DNA of 63,959 bases from an uncultured Eubacteriales bacterium (GTDB taxonomy: Bacteria > Bacillota > Clostridia > Christensenellales > Aristaeellaceae): contig CADAQF010000013.1 in the NCBI GenBank assembly GCA_902790015.1, positions 1-63,959 of the forward strand. Reading direction: 5' to 3'. Position numbers and translations under genes: made by a program. The notes beneath the pieces were generated by a model that worked only from the letters and a program-made list of their open reading frames with translations, searched no databases and was not told the DNA's origin. Below are positions 1 to 9,787 of the stretch, in pieces; the first letter of the stretch is position 1; every line of letters begins with the position of its first letter.

Positions 1-606
1 TTTGTCAGCACCGTGCAGCGCGCCGGCACCGCCCGCATGAGGTCCGAAAAAGCGGCGTCAGCCTTTCTGGAGGCGCTGCTGACCGGGGAAACGGCCTTTA
101 TCGAGCGGGTCAGGAACCTGCTTTCGCAGATGGAGGAAACCGTTATCACCGGGAAGGCCGACGACGGGATGAACATCCGCCTGCTTCAGATCAAGAAGCT
201 TCTGCTCAAAAGGTACAATTACTATGACCAGCTGCTGGACGTCGCGTCCACGCTGGTGGAAAACGAAAACGGTGTTTTCGCCCCGAAGGGATTGAGCTGT
301 CTGACCAACCTCGCCGCCAGGGTGACCCGTCTGCGCAGCGATGTGGATACTTTGAGCGACTCGGCCGACCATCTGCAGGACGCCTATTCCGCGAGCCTGG
401 ATATGAAGCTGAACCGCTCGATGCAGTTTCTCACGGTGCTGACCACCGTCTTTTTCCCGCTGACCATCATCGTGGGCTGGTACGGCATGAATTTCGAGCA
501 TATGCCCGAGTTCGGCTGGAAATACGGATATCTGTACGTGATCGTTTTATCCGCCGTCGTGGTATCCGCGCTGTATCTGATCGGGAAAAAGCGGAAATGG
601 TTCTGA
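1..606 (+). CDS. corA: CorA-family divalent cation transporter, C-terminal part
   Basis: The reading frame is open from base 1, so the N-terminus lies outside the window. What remains is about 201 residues: a long, charged, helical cytoplasmic stretch (residues 20-135) followed by two membrane segments near the C-terminus. Between them sits the sequence YGMNF, the GMN selectivity signature at the end of the first membrane helix in CorA channels. The protein ends in a lysine/arginine-rich tail (KKRKWF), as usual in the family. CorA proteins form pentameric inner-membrane channels for Mg2+, sometimes Co2+ or Ni2+. The exact ion cannot be told from this part. The next gene follows after about 80 bases with no evident terminator. 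Confidence 0.9.
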   Translation, partial: FVSTVQRAGTARMRSEKAASAFLEALLTGETAFIERVRNLLSQMEETVITGKADDGMNIRLLQIKKLLLKRYNYYDQLLDVASTLVENENGVFAPKGLSCLTNLAARVTRLRSDVDTLSDSADHLQDAYSASLDMKLNRSMQFLTVLTTVFFPLTIIVGWYGMNFEHMPEFGWKYGYLYVIVLSAVVVSALYLIGKKRKWF

Positions 607-685
607 AGCTGATGACCTTATTCAAGCCGATCCGCATACTGCGGTATCTTTTGAAAACCTCAGATATTTGAAAGGATGAATCTCA

Positions 686-2137
686 TTGCAGCATAACGAA
701 CGCAGCCGTATGCTGGGCGAAATGCCCATGCGGCACCTGGTGCCGAAGCTGAGCGTGCCCATCATGGTGTCCATGCTCGTACAGGCCATGTACAACGTGG
801 TGGACAGCATTTATGTTTCCCGTTACAGCGCGAACGCGCTGACCGCCGTCTCCCTGGCCTACCCGGTGCAGATGCTGATGGTGGCGCTGTCGGTCGGCAT
901 GGGGGTCGGCATCAACAGCCTGGTCAGCCGCAAGCTGGGCGCGGGCCTTAAAAAGGAGTCCCGTACGGCCTCCTGGAACGGCCTGCTGATAGAGCTTACC
1001 GGCTTTCTTATATTCCTGTGCGTAGGGCTTTTCCTGACCGGGCCGATCATGGAAAGCCTGGTGGGCCAGACCCTGGCCAACCGGGAAACCATCCTGGAAA
1101 TGAGCAAAACCTACCTTTCCATCGTGACCACGTGGAGCCTGGGCGTTTTTTCCGCCGTTTTCTTTGAAAGGATGCTGCAGGTGACGGGCAGCTCGGTGCT
1201 GAGCATGATCACCCAGATGTCGGGCGCGGTGGTCAATATCGTGCTGGACCCGGTCCTGATCTTCGGCCGCCTGGGCCTGCCCGCCATGGGCATCGCCGGC
1301 GCCGCCGTGGCCACCGTCATAGGCCAGTTTGTAAGCGCCGTCCTGGGCTTTTGCTTCAATCAGTTCAAAAACCCCGAGCTCCGGCTGTCCTTCGCGTACG
1401 CACGGCTTGACCCGGAGCTGCTCTGGGGCATCCTTTCCGTGGGCTTTCCCAGCGTGATCATGCAGGCCATCGGCTCGGTGATGAACCTGGGGATGAACAG
1501 GCTTCTGGGAAGCTTCACGGACGTCGGAAACGCCGCCGTGAACGTGCTGAACGTGTACTTCAAGCTTCAGTCCTTCGTGTTCATGCCGGTGTTCGGCCTG
1601 GGTTCCGGCATGCTGGCGATCATAGGCTACAACTTTGGTGCGCGCAACAAAAAGCGGGTCTACGAGGGGCTCAGGGTGGCGCTAAGCTATTCTGTTTCCA
1701 TCATGCTGGTGGGGACGCTGATCTTCCAGCTTTTCCCTGAGCAGCTGATGGGCATCTTCTCGTCCTCAGCCGCGGGAGCGGCCTCGGAGTCCGAGGCGCA
1801 GATCGCCCGGCAGATGCACGATATCGGCGTCGCCGCCCTGCGCACCATCAGCCTGAACTTCGTGTTCGCGGCGGTCGGCATCACGCTGTCCAATATTTTC
1901 CAGGCGGTGGGCCGCGGCGTATACAGCCTGATCATCAGCATAAGCCGCCAGCTGCTGGTGCTTTTGCCTGCGGCGTATCTGCTGAAGGCGGTTTTCGGTA
2001 CCGTCGGAGCGGTATGGTGGAGCTTCGCCATTGCCGAGGCCGTTTCTCTGGTGATCTCACTGTCCTTCTTCAGAAAGTGCGACCGCGAGATGATCGCGCC
2101 GCTGGACCGGCAGGCGCCAAAGAACAGGCCCTCTTGA
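686..2137 (+). CDS. MATE family efflux transporter
   Basis: A 483-residue integral membrane protein with the twelve-helix, two-lobe pattern of the MATE (MatE) family. These use a Na+ or H+ gradient to expel cationic drugs or metabolites. The N-terminus shows the typical segment with P-[VIL]-M and VDSIYVSRYS, and a matching motif recurs near residue 250. The start is a TTG at 686: the ATG at 677 reaches a stop after six codons, while AAAGG at 671-675 is well placed for the TTG. A hairpin terminator at 2187-2227 closes the unit. Substrate unknown. It is the first of three MATE genes in this window. Confidence 0.92.
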   Translation: MQHNERSRMLGEMPMRHLVPKLSVPIMVSMLVQAMYNVVDSIYVSRYSANALTAVSLAYPVQMLMVALSVGMGVGINSLVSRKLGAGLKKESRTASWNGLLIELTGFLIFLCVGLFLTGPIMESLVGQTLANRETILEMSKTYLSIVTTWSLGVFSAVFFERMLQVTGSSVLSMITQMSGAVVNIVLDPVLIFGRLGLPAMGIAGAAVATVIGQFVSAVLGFCFNQFKNPELRLSFAYARLDPELLWGILSVGFPSVIMQAIGSVMNLGMNRLLGSFTDVGNAAVNVLNVYFKLQSFVFMPVFGLGSGMLAIIGYNFGARNKKRVYEGLRVALSYSVSIMLVGTLIFQLFPEQLMGIFSSSAAGAASESEAQIARQMHDIGVAALRTISLNFVFAAVGITLSNIFQAVGRGVYSLIISISRQLLVLLPAAYLLKAVFGTVGAVWWSFAIAEAVSLVISLSFFRKCDREMIAPLDRQAPKNRPS

Positions 2138-2186
2138 TTCAGTCAGACAGAAAGCCCCCAAAAGGGGAGCACCATAAACGAAACGG

Positions 2187-2227
2187 CCGCTGGTGTGATC
2201 GGGCAGATCTTTCCAGCGGCTTTTTTC
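2187..2227 (+). terminator. Rho-independent terminator after MATE gene
   Basis: An 8-bp GC-rich stem (GCCGCTGG at 2187-2194 paired with CCAGCGGC at 2214-2221) is followed directly by six T residues. It lies between the convergent MATE gene and yhbY. The T-run is only on the plus side, so it serves the MATE transcript. Confidence 0.85.
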
Positions 2228-2262
2228 TCTTTGAAACTGCGGCGTCCGTTTCCGGGGCATTT

Positions 2263-2553
2263 TCAGTCCGGCAGAATGATCACAGGGTTTTCGTCCTTGG
2301 GGCGGTAGAGGCAGAATTTGTTGCCTATGCACTGCACCGGTTCGGCGTGGAGCCTTTCGCAAAGGTCCTCACAGGCCTCCCGCGCGGTCACGGGGGCGCC
2401 GCGCTGGATGCCGCACTTGATCAGTTCCCGGCTCATCAGCGCTTCCAACACGCTTTGGGCCAGGGCGTCGGTGACGCCGTCCTTGCCGACGTAGAGAATC
2501 GCCGGCATCTCGTTGCACATGGAGCGAAGATACGCCCGCTGTTTTCCTGTCAT
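2263..2553 (-). CDS. yhbY: YhbY family ribosome-associated RNA-binding protein
   Basis: 96 residues matching the CRS1/YhbY (CRM) domain: N-terminal MTGKQRAYLRS, then the helix and the VGKDGVTDAL turn that correspond to the GxxG-like loop contacting RNA. The family binds precursors of the large ribosomal subunit and helps its assembly. The length is normal for stand-alone bacterial YhbY (about 95-100). It lies 15 bases downstream of obgE on the same strand; obg and yhbY are commonly linked, and both act in 50S maturation, which supports the call. Confidence 0.93.
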   Translation of the reverse strand: MTGKQRAYLRSMCNEMPAILYVGKDGVTDALAQSVLEALMSRELIKCGIQRGAPVTAREACEDLCERLHAEPVQCIGNKFCLYRPKDENPVIILPD

Positions 2554-2568
2554 ATCGTCCGTTCTCCT

Positions 2569-3876
<1,308 letters not shown>

Positions 3877-3991
3877 TTAACTGCGCCGGACAAACCGGGG
3901 CAGTTCAGTATACCATAAAACCCCATTTCTGCGCAATCCGGGAGAAAAAAGAGTTTATGCCCGCCGCGGCACACAAAAATATGCAGTCTTA

Positions 3992-4020
3992 TTGACTGAA
4001 CGTACGGGCGATGATAGAAT
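3992..4020 (+). promoter_or_regulatory. Sigma-A type promoter for the GHL6 operon
   Basis: TTGACT at 3992-3997, a 17-bp spacer, and TAGAAT at 4015-4020, giving a start near 4027 and a leader of about 70 bases to the ATG at 4098. A GGGGAGGA ribosome-binding site precedes that ATG. Confidence 0.75.
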
Positions 4021-4097
4021 CAGAACGAAAAGTGTAATTTTATGTTCTTTATATATAAAAAACGTCCGCGTACGGGCCGTTTGGGGAGGATAAAGTC

Positions 4098-6110
4098 ATG
4101 GCAGCACACTGGTGGACCGGCTATCCCTGGCGCATGATCCAGACCAATCTGCGTGAGATCGACATGCTGGACATCGACGCGGAGGAATATGTGCGGCAGC
4201 TTCAGTCCTTTGACGCCAATGTGGTCCTCATCAATACCGGCGGGATCATCGCGAGCTATCCCACCCAGGTGGAGGACCATTTCCAGAGCCCCTTTCTTTT
4301 GGGCGATTCCCTCAGGCAGATCATGGAAGCCTGCCGCAGCGCCGGCATCAGGGTGATCGCCCGGACCGATTTTTCAAAAGTACGGCAGTCCGTCTATGAA
4401 AAACATCCCGACTGGGCCTACCGGACAAAGACGGGCGAGATCGTCAATTACAACGGCGACGTGCACGTCTGCCTGTGCGGCGGATATCAGCAGCGCAAAG
4501 CCTTCGAGATCATCCGCGAAATCACGGAAACCCTGCCGATCGACGGGCTGTTCATCAACATGGGCGGCTTTCAGGTGCGGGATTACAGTTACCGCTACCA
4601 CGGCATCTGCCACTGTGAGAACTGCCGCAGGGAATTCAGCGACCGGTTCGGTCTTTCCCTTCCGGCCGAAGAAAACATGGCCGATCCCGTTTTCAGAAAA
4701 TACAAGCTCTTTCAAAGCCAGATCACAGGCGAATACAGGGAACGGCTGGAAAAAACCATCCACGGCATCAACCCGGAGATCGTTATAGACAATATCGATT
4801 TCACCCGCATGGAATCCAACACCGAGTACAAGCGTCCCCTTCCGTTCTGGCAGTACAGCGCATCGTCCAACACCCGGGCCCTGCGCGGCTTGACTAAGCG
4901 CATGGTTTCCAGCAATACCAGCGTGGACTTTATCGGCTTTTTCTACCGGCATGTGGCCGTGAACGCCGCGGAGCAGGAGCTGCGCCTGTGGCAGGACCTG
5001 GCCAATTTTGGCGGCCTGGACTACTATCTGATCGGCCGGCTGGACAATCACGAGGACCGCACCGCCTTTGAAAGCGTGCGCCGGGTCTTTTCCTTTGCAC
5101 GGGAGCATGAAAAGGACTATCTTCAGGTGGCTTCCGTGGCGCAGGCGCTGCTCGTGCGCGGGTACCGCTGGGACGTGGTTCCCGAGGAGAGAGGCTGGAT
5201 CCGGGCGCTGACGGAAGCCCATATCCCGTTTGACGAGGTGCACGTTTCGGCCGTCCGCCCGGAGGACACATTGGACAAATACAGGGCGGTCATCCTCCCC
5301 GAGACGCTCTGCGTTTCCGACTGGTTCGCCGAAAAGCTGGATGATTACGCAGCCCGCGGCGGAACGGTCATAGCTTCCGGGCTGACCGGGCGCTACGACG
5401 GGAACTACGATATACCCGGGAAATACCCGCTTTCCTGCATGGGAGTCAAAAAGATCCGCTCCGTCCGGGATGACATGGTATCCGCCATGCTGCACGTGGA
5501 GCCTTCCGATCTTTCCCTGTTTCCATCCTATGACAACGACCGCGTCCTTTACTTTGGCGATACCTTCGTATTCGCGGATTATGAGGAGGAGGCGAAAGGC
5601 TTTCTGCGCCTGATCCCTCCTCACCCGTTCGGGCCGCCGGAAAGGTGCTATTATCAGCAGATCACCGATATCGCGGGCGTACATATCCACCCGTACGGGC
5701 AGGGCAGGGGCGTCATGATCCCCTGGAACCCGGGGCTTCTTTACTACCGGGACGGGTACGACAATACCTTCCGCTTCATGCGCGATCTGCTGGTTCACGG
5801 CGCGGGCCTTTCCACCCTGGAAGACAGGCCCTTCACGCCCATGGTCGAAGTGACCTTCGGCCGGGAGCGGGAAGGAAGCCATACGCTCGTGCAGCTGGTC
5901 AACGGCACCGGCCATTTCGGGACATCGTATCTGCCTCCCGTGCCGGTCCGAGGCATCTGCCTGCGCGTGCCCTGCCCTGAAAAGCCCCTGTCGCTGACCA
6001 GCCAGACGACCGGGCAGGACATCCCCTTTGTCTGGGAAAACGGGACGGTAAGATTTTCTGTGAATGTGGATCATTTTTTTGAAGGCGTCATGATCCGTCA
6101 CGGGAGGTGA
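4098..6110 (+). CDS. Putative glycoside hydrolase, GHL6 family with beta-galactosidase-like C-terminal domains
   Basis: 670 residues. The first ~330 resemble the hypothetical glycoside hydrolase 6 family (DUF4434/GHL6-like TIM barrel): WWTGYPWRMIQTNLREID at the start, ANVVLINTGGI at strand 1, and a conserved cysteine cluster CHCENC at 171-176. The region from about 360 to 560 looks like the flavodoxin-like trimerisation domain of GH42-type enzymes, including the YRAVILPETLCVSD segment. There is no signal peptide, so the protein should be cytosolic. Substrate unknown; a plant or host glycan fragment is an inference. Its stop codon lies in the ribosome-binding site of the next gene, so the two are surely co-transcribed. 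Confidence 0.8.
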   Translation: MAAHWWTGYPWRMIQTNLREIDMLDIDAEEYVRQLQSFDANVVLINTGGIIASYPTQVEDHFQSPFLLGDSLRQIMEACRSAGIRVIARTDFSKVRQSVYEKHPDWAYRTKTGEIVNYNGDVHVCLCGGYQQRKAFEIIREITETLPIDGLFINMGGFQVRDYSYRYHGICHCENCRREFSDRFGLSLPAEENMADPVFRKYKLFQSQITGEYRERLEKTIHGINPEIVIDNIDFTRMESNTEYKRPLPFWQYSASSNTRALRGLTKRMVSSNTSVDFIGFFYRHVAVNAAEQELRLWQDLANFGGLDYYLIGRLDNHEDRTAFESVRRVFSFAREHEKDYLQVASVAQALLVRGYRWDVVPEERGWIRALTEAHIPFDEVHVSAVRPEDTLDKYRAVILPETLCVSDWFAEKLDDYAARGGTVIASGLTGRYDGNYDIPGKYPLSCMGVKKIRSVRDDMVSAMLHVEPSDLSLFPSYDNDRVLYFGDTFVFADYEEEAKGFLRLIPPHPFGPPERCYYQQITDIAGVHIHPYGQGRGVMIPWNPGLLYYRDGYDNTFRFMRDLLVHGAGLSTLEDRPFTPMVEVTFGREREGSHTLVQLVNGTGHFGTSYLPPVPVRGICLRVPCPEKPLSLTSQTTGQDIPFVWENGTVRFSVNVDHFFEGVMIRHGR

Positions 6111-6116
6111 CAGAAG

Positions 6117-7133
6117 ATGAGAAGCATCCGCCAGGTGCTTTCCACGGTGCAGTATACCGGCTGCGATCTTGCCAGGCTCCGGGACATTTTCAAAGAGTCG
6201 GCATTCATACAGGTAAGCCCGGACGATTCAAAAGGGATCGCCGAAGCGCTCAAAGAGGCCGATGTGGCCGTACTGGACGCGGACCTGGATGACCGCATCC
6301 TCAGCGGGAAAAAGCTGCGCTGGATCCACTGCAATCACGCCGGCCTGGCAAGATCGGCCCGGCCGGAGATATTTGAAAGAGGCATCATCCTGACTGGCTC
6401 CGCAGGCCGCTCCGCGCCCGTGCTGGCCGAGCATGCCATCTTCTTTATGCTGAACGCCTGCTATCATGCCCGCGAGCTGGCGGCCGCGCACCAAAGCCAC
6501 CGGTGGGGCGTACCCAAAATGGAAAATTGGCGCGGGCTTTTCGGGCGCACCGCCGGGATCGTCGGCATGGGCAATACCGGAAGGGCGCTGGCGGAGCGTT
6601 TGCACGTCCTGGGCATGAACGTGATCGTGTATGACCGCTACAGGATAGAGGACTACCCCTTTGCCGACCGCTGGCTGGATGCCTCCCGGGGGGATTCGCT
6701 GGACGTTCTTTTGTCCCGGGCGGATTTTGTCATTCTGTGCATCGCGCTGACCGACGACACCTGGCACCTGATCGACGAAAAGGCCTTCCGCGGGATGAAG
6801 GAGCAGGCGGTGCTTGTCAATATCGCCCGGGGAGAGCTGGTGGATACCGCCGCTCTTTTGCGCGCGCTGGACAGTGGCCTGATCTCCTGCGCGGGGCTGG
6901 ACGTATTTGAGCAGGAGCCGCTTCCGCCTGATGATCCGCTGTGGGATCATCCAAACGTATATATCACCCCGCACGTGACGCCCCAGGTCCCCAGCAGGGC
7001 GGGACGATGCCTGGACATCATCGAGGAAAACGTTCGCAGATATATAAATGAGGAGCCCATGCTCAACCGGGTCGGGCCTGGGGACGTCTATACGCATGAC
7101 ATCCCGGCCCGCAAGAGCATAAAAAAGACTTGA
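6117..7133 (+). CDS. D-2-hydroxyacid dehydrogenase, NAD-dependent
   Basis: 338 residues of the formate/D-glycerate dehydrogenase family. The Rossmann motif GIVGMGNTGRALA (about 147-160) lies in the middle of the substrate domain. The catalytic triad residues are visible: Arg238 in NIARGE, Glu265 in FEQEP and His286 in ITPHVTP. An aspartate after strand 2 (VYDRY) suggests NAD rather than NADP. Position 6 bases behind the glycosidase suggests it processes a 2-keto or 2-hydroxy acid formed from the same substrate, or an oxidised sugar, but this is inference. Annotators would often call such a protein phosphoglycerate dehydrogenase-like. Confidence 0.9.
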   Translation: MRSIRQVLSTVQYTGCDLARLRDIFKESAFIQVSPDDSKGIAEALKEADVAVLDADLDDRILSGKKLRWIHCNHAGLARSARPEIFERGIILTGSAGRSAPVLAEHAIFFMLNACYHARELAAAHQSHRWGVPKMENWRGLFGRTAGIVGMGNTGRALAERLHVLGMNVIVYDRYRIEDYPFADRWLDASRGDSLDVLLSRADFVILCIALTDDTWHLIDEKAFRGMKEQAVLVNIARGELVDTAALLRALDSGLISCAGLDVFEQEPLPPDDPLWDHPNVYITPHVTPQVPSRAGRCLDIIEENVRRYINEEPMLNRVGPGDVYTHDIPARKSIKKT

Positions 7134-7187
7134 CGCCGCCCGCTTCTTCCGATACCTTATCGGTGAAAAAGGTGTGTGGGAGGCGGA

Positions 7188-8099
7188 ATGGTGAAACGGT
7201 TCAGAAGCCCGCGGGCGATGCTGGTTTTTTCGGCCATTGCGTTCGGGACCATAGGGCCTTTCGTCCGGCGGATCGCCGTGTCCTCCGGGGAGGTGGCCCT
7301 GTACAGGGCCGTCATGGCTGCGGCGCTGATAGGGCTGTATTTTCTTGTGACCGGCCAGCGGATACCCTTCAGATCTATCCGCCGGGAGCTTCCGCTGCTC
7401 CTGCTGGCCGGCATCGCCATGGGGTTCAACTGGATACTGCTGTTTGAGGCCTATAAATATACCACGATCTCGGTGGCCACGTTGAGCTATTATTTTGCGC
7501 CGGTGATCGTCACGGTCGCCTGTCCTGTCCTTTTCAGGGAAAAAATGACGGTAAGGCAAGCGGTCTGTTTTGCCATGTCCACCCTGGGGCTGGTGCTGAT
7601 CACCGGGGTGGGGGATACCTCGGCCGGCGGGCAGCACCTGCTGGGCATAGGGCTTGGACTGGGCGCGGCCTGCCTGTACGCCACGGTGATCCTGCTGAAT
7701 AAATACATCAGGAACGTGGACGGCATCCACCGCACCTTTCTTCAGTTCCTGGCCGCTGCGCTGGTGCTGGCGCCCTACGCCGCCATGACCGGCGGCTTCA
7801 CCCTGCATGCCCTGGATGGGACAGGCTGGCTTTGTCTTCTGACGGTGGGGATTTTCCATACCGGCATCGTCTACTGCCTGTATTTTTCGGCCCTCAGGGA
7901 GCTTCCCGGCCAGCAGGCCGCGATCCTGAGCTATATAGACCCTTTGACCGCCGTCGTCATCTCCGTGCTGGTGCTGGGGGAAACACTGACGCTTCCCCAG
8001 GCGCTGGGCGGGCTTTTGATACTGGGTTTCACGCTGTGGAATGAATCGTCGCCTCCGTCCGGGGAAGGCCGGGCCCCAAAGCGCCGCCTTCCTAACTGA
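7188..8099 (+). CDS. EamA/DMT superfamily transporter
   Basis: 303 residues with ten predicted membrane helices in two EamA repeats (residues ~5-140 and ~150-290). The C-terminal half has the familiar YIDPLTAVVISVLVLGE signature. The ATG at 7188 is chosen over the in-frame GTG at 7176 because GGGAGG at 7178-7183 is correctly spaced for it. It follows the dehydrogenase by about 55 bases on the same strand and probably belongs to the same operon. It may then export a product or import a substrate of that pathway. Such carriers move amino acids, nucleotides or small acids; the solute is not predictable. Confidence 0.88.
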   Translation: MVKRFRSPRAMLVFSAIAFGTIGPFVRRIAVSSGEVALYRAVMAAALIGLYFLVTGQRIPFRSIRRELPLLLLAGIAMGFNWILLFEAYKYTTISVATLSYYFAPVIVTVACPVLFREKMTVRQAVCFAMSTLGLVLITGVGDTSAGGQHLLGIGLGLGAACLYATVILLNKYIRNVDGIHRTFLQFLAAALVLAPYAAMTGGFTLHALDGTGWLCLLTVGIFHTGIVYCLYFSALRELPGQQAAILSYIDPLTAVVISVLVLGETLTLPQALGGLLILGFTLWNESSPPSGEGRAPKRRLPN

Positions 8100-8182
8100 C
8101 CGGTATCCCCGCCTTGTGCGGACGGAACAGGATGAAAGCTGCCGATTTGTCTGACGATCCGGAAATCTTTCGAACCGGACCA

Positions 8183-8211
8183 TTGACAAGGGCGGCTTCT
8201 TTTTGCATAAT
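8183..8211 (+). promoter_or_regulatory. Promoter for histidine phosphatase gene
   Basis: A perfect TTGACA at 8183-8188, a 17-bp spacer, then CATAAT at 8206-8211. The start codon of the next gene is at 8244, so the leader is about 25 bases. Confidence 0.75.
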
Positions 8212-8243
8212 AAATGTAATGATTAATATGCGGGGGGCCTGCC

Positions 8244-8933
8244 ATGCGCATCGTATTCGTCCGTCACGGAGAGCCTGATTATGAGCATGACTGCCTGACG
8301 GAAACGGGCAGAAAACAGGCTGCCGCCGCCGCTGCGCGCCTGGCAGGGGAGAATATAACGGAAATTTACTCCTCTCCCATGGGCCGGGCCAGGGAAACGG
8401 CGGGTTTTACGGCGGAAAGGCTTCAACTGCCGGTGACGGTGCTCGATTTCATGCACGAGATCAGCTGGGGCGGCCCGGACATTCCCGACGGGGGCCACCC
8501 CTGGACGCTGAGCAGCCGGATGATGGCCGGGGAAGGCTTTGACTTTTACAAAGAGGACTGGCGGGAGCACCCTTACTTCAAGAATAATGCGGCAGCGGCG
8601 TATTATGACAGGGTCGGCGCCTGCTTTGACGAATTTTTAGCTTCTACGCAGGGTTACCGTCAGGAGGGAACGCGTTTTTTCTGTACGGCGGATAAGCAGA
8701 AGACCATCGCCGTTTTCAGCCACGGAGGCTCCTGCGGGTGCGTGCTGGCCAGGCTTTTAAGTCTGCCTTTTCCCTATGTGACCGCCGTGCTGCCGTTTGA
8801 GTTCACTTCCGTCATCATTCTTTCTTTTCCGGTGCGGATGAACGAATATGTCCATCCGCGCGTCGAGCTGTTCAACGACGCAGCGCATACTTCGGGCATT
8901 TCCCGGGGACTTCGGTTTCAGGAAAAGCCCTGA
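8244..8933 (+). CDS. Histidine phosphatase family protein (phosphoglycerate-mutase-like)
   Basis: 229 residues beginning MRIVFVRHGEP: the RHG motif (Arg7-His8-Gly9) carries the phospho-accepting histidine of branch-1 histidine phosphatases. The second catalytic histidine is in FSHGGSCG near residue 166, and SSPMGRARETA supplies the phosphate-binding arginine. The family covers cobalamin, sugar-phosphate and nucleotide phosphatases as well as mutases. Nothing here narrows the substrate. It has its own promoter, and the following etf operon is 60 bases downstream. Confidence 0.88.
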   Translation: MRIVFVRHGEPDYEHDCLTETGRKQAAAAAARLAGENITEIYSSPMGRARETAGFTAERLQLPVTVLDFMHEISWGGPDIPDGGHPWTLSSRMMAGEGFDFYKEDWREHPYFKNNAAAAYYDRVGACFDEFLASTQGYRQEGTRFFCTADKQKTIAVFSHGGSCGCVLARLLSLPFPYVTAVLPFEFTSVIILSFPVRMNEYVHPRVELFNDAAHTSGISRGLRFQEKP

Positions 8934-8992
8934 CCAAAGTCCTGTCCCTACACGGTTATAGAAGCTTTCATGAATTCTCTCAGGAGGGCAGT

Positions 8993-9772
8993 ATGAACAT
9001 ATTTGTATGCATCAAGCAGGTACCGGCCACCAACAAGGTGAAGGTGGATGAAAAAACGGGGGTGCTTCAGCGCGCAGGAGTCCAGAGCAAGATGAACCCC
9101 TATGACCTGTATGCCCTGGAAACCGCGCTTAGGCTCAGGGAAAAGCACGGGGGCAGGGTGACAGTGGGCACGATGGGGCCACCCCAGGCGCAGGCTGTCG
9201 TCAGGGAAGCGTACATGATGGGCGCGGACGAAGGCTTCGTGTTTTCCGACCGGCGGCTGGGCGGGGCGGACGTACTGGCGACCAGCTACACCTTAAGCCA
9301 GGCGATCCGGAGCGTCGGCGATTTTGACCTGATCCTCTGCGGAAAGCAGACGACAGACGGAGACACCGCGCAGGTGGGCCCGGCCATTGCCGAGCACATG
9401 GGCATACCCCACGCGGCCTGGGTGAGAAGGCTTACCGTGAGGGACGGCGGCGTGGACGCCGAGCAGCAGCTGCAGGACGTGATCGAGACCGTTCACATGC
9501 CTTTTCCCTGCCTGGTGACCGTGGAACAGGATATATTCATGCCCCGTCTGCCCTCGCTCAAAACCGCCCGGGAAATCGGCGGGAGGGAGATCCACATGAT
9601 CGGCCTGGACGCTTTCCTGGATACCGACGAAAGCCACTACGGCCTGTCCGGCAGCCCCACCCAGGTCGAGCGCATTTTCCCGCCGGACAATGACGTCCAG
9701 CACGAGATATGGGAAGGCGAGGGGCTGGCGCAGCGCCTTTTTGATCAGCTGAAAAGCTGGAAATTCGTGTAA
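8993..9772 (+). CDS. etfB: Electron transfer flavoprotein beta subunit of lactate dehydrogenase complex
   Basis: 259 residues of the EtfB/FixA family, starting MNIFVCIKQVPATNKVKVD, with the conserved LCGKQTTDGDTAQVGP segment (about residues 115-130) that forms part of the nucleotide-binding surface. In bifurcating Etf proteins this subunit holds the beta-FAD that splits electron pairs between NAD and ferredoxin. An AGGAGG site precedes the ATG. Together with the two following genes it has the order known for the lactate dehydrogenase/Etf complex of Acetobacterium woodii (LctB-LctC-LctD). Confidence 0.93.
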   Translation: MNIFVCIKQVPATNKVKVDEKTGVLQRAGVQSKMNPYDLYALETALRLREKHGGRVTVGTMGPPQAQAVVREAYMMGADEGFVFSDRRLGGADVLATSYTLSQAIRSVGDFDLILCGKQTTDGDTAQVGPAIAEHMGIPHAAWVRRLTVRDGGVDAEQQLQDVIETVHMPFPCLVTVEQDIFMPRLPSLKTAREIGGREIHMIGLDAFLDTDESHYGLSGSPTQVERIFPPDNDVQHEIWEGEGLAQRLFDQLKSWKFV

Positions 9773-9787
9773 TGGAGGAACGCGACC

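Noticed and set aside
4374..6101. 575-codon open frame on the minus strand
   Set aside because: Antisense to the GHL6 glycosidase gene.
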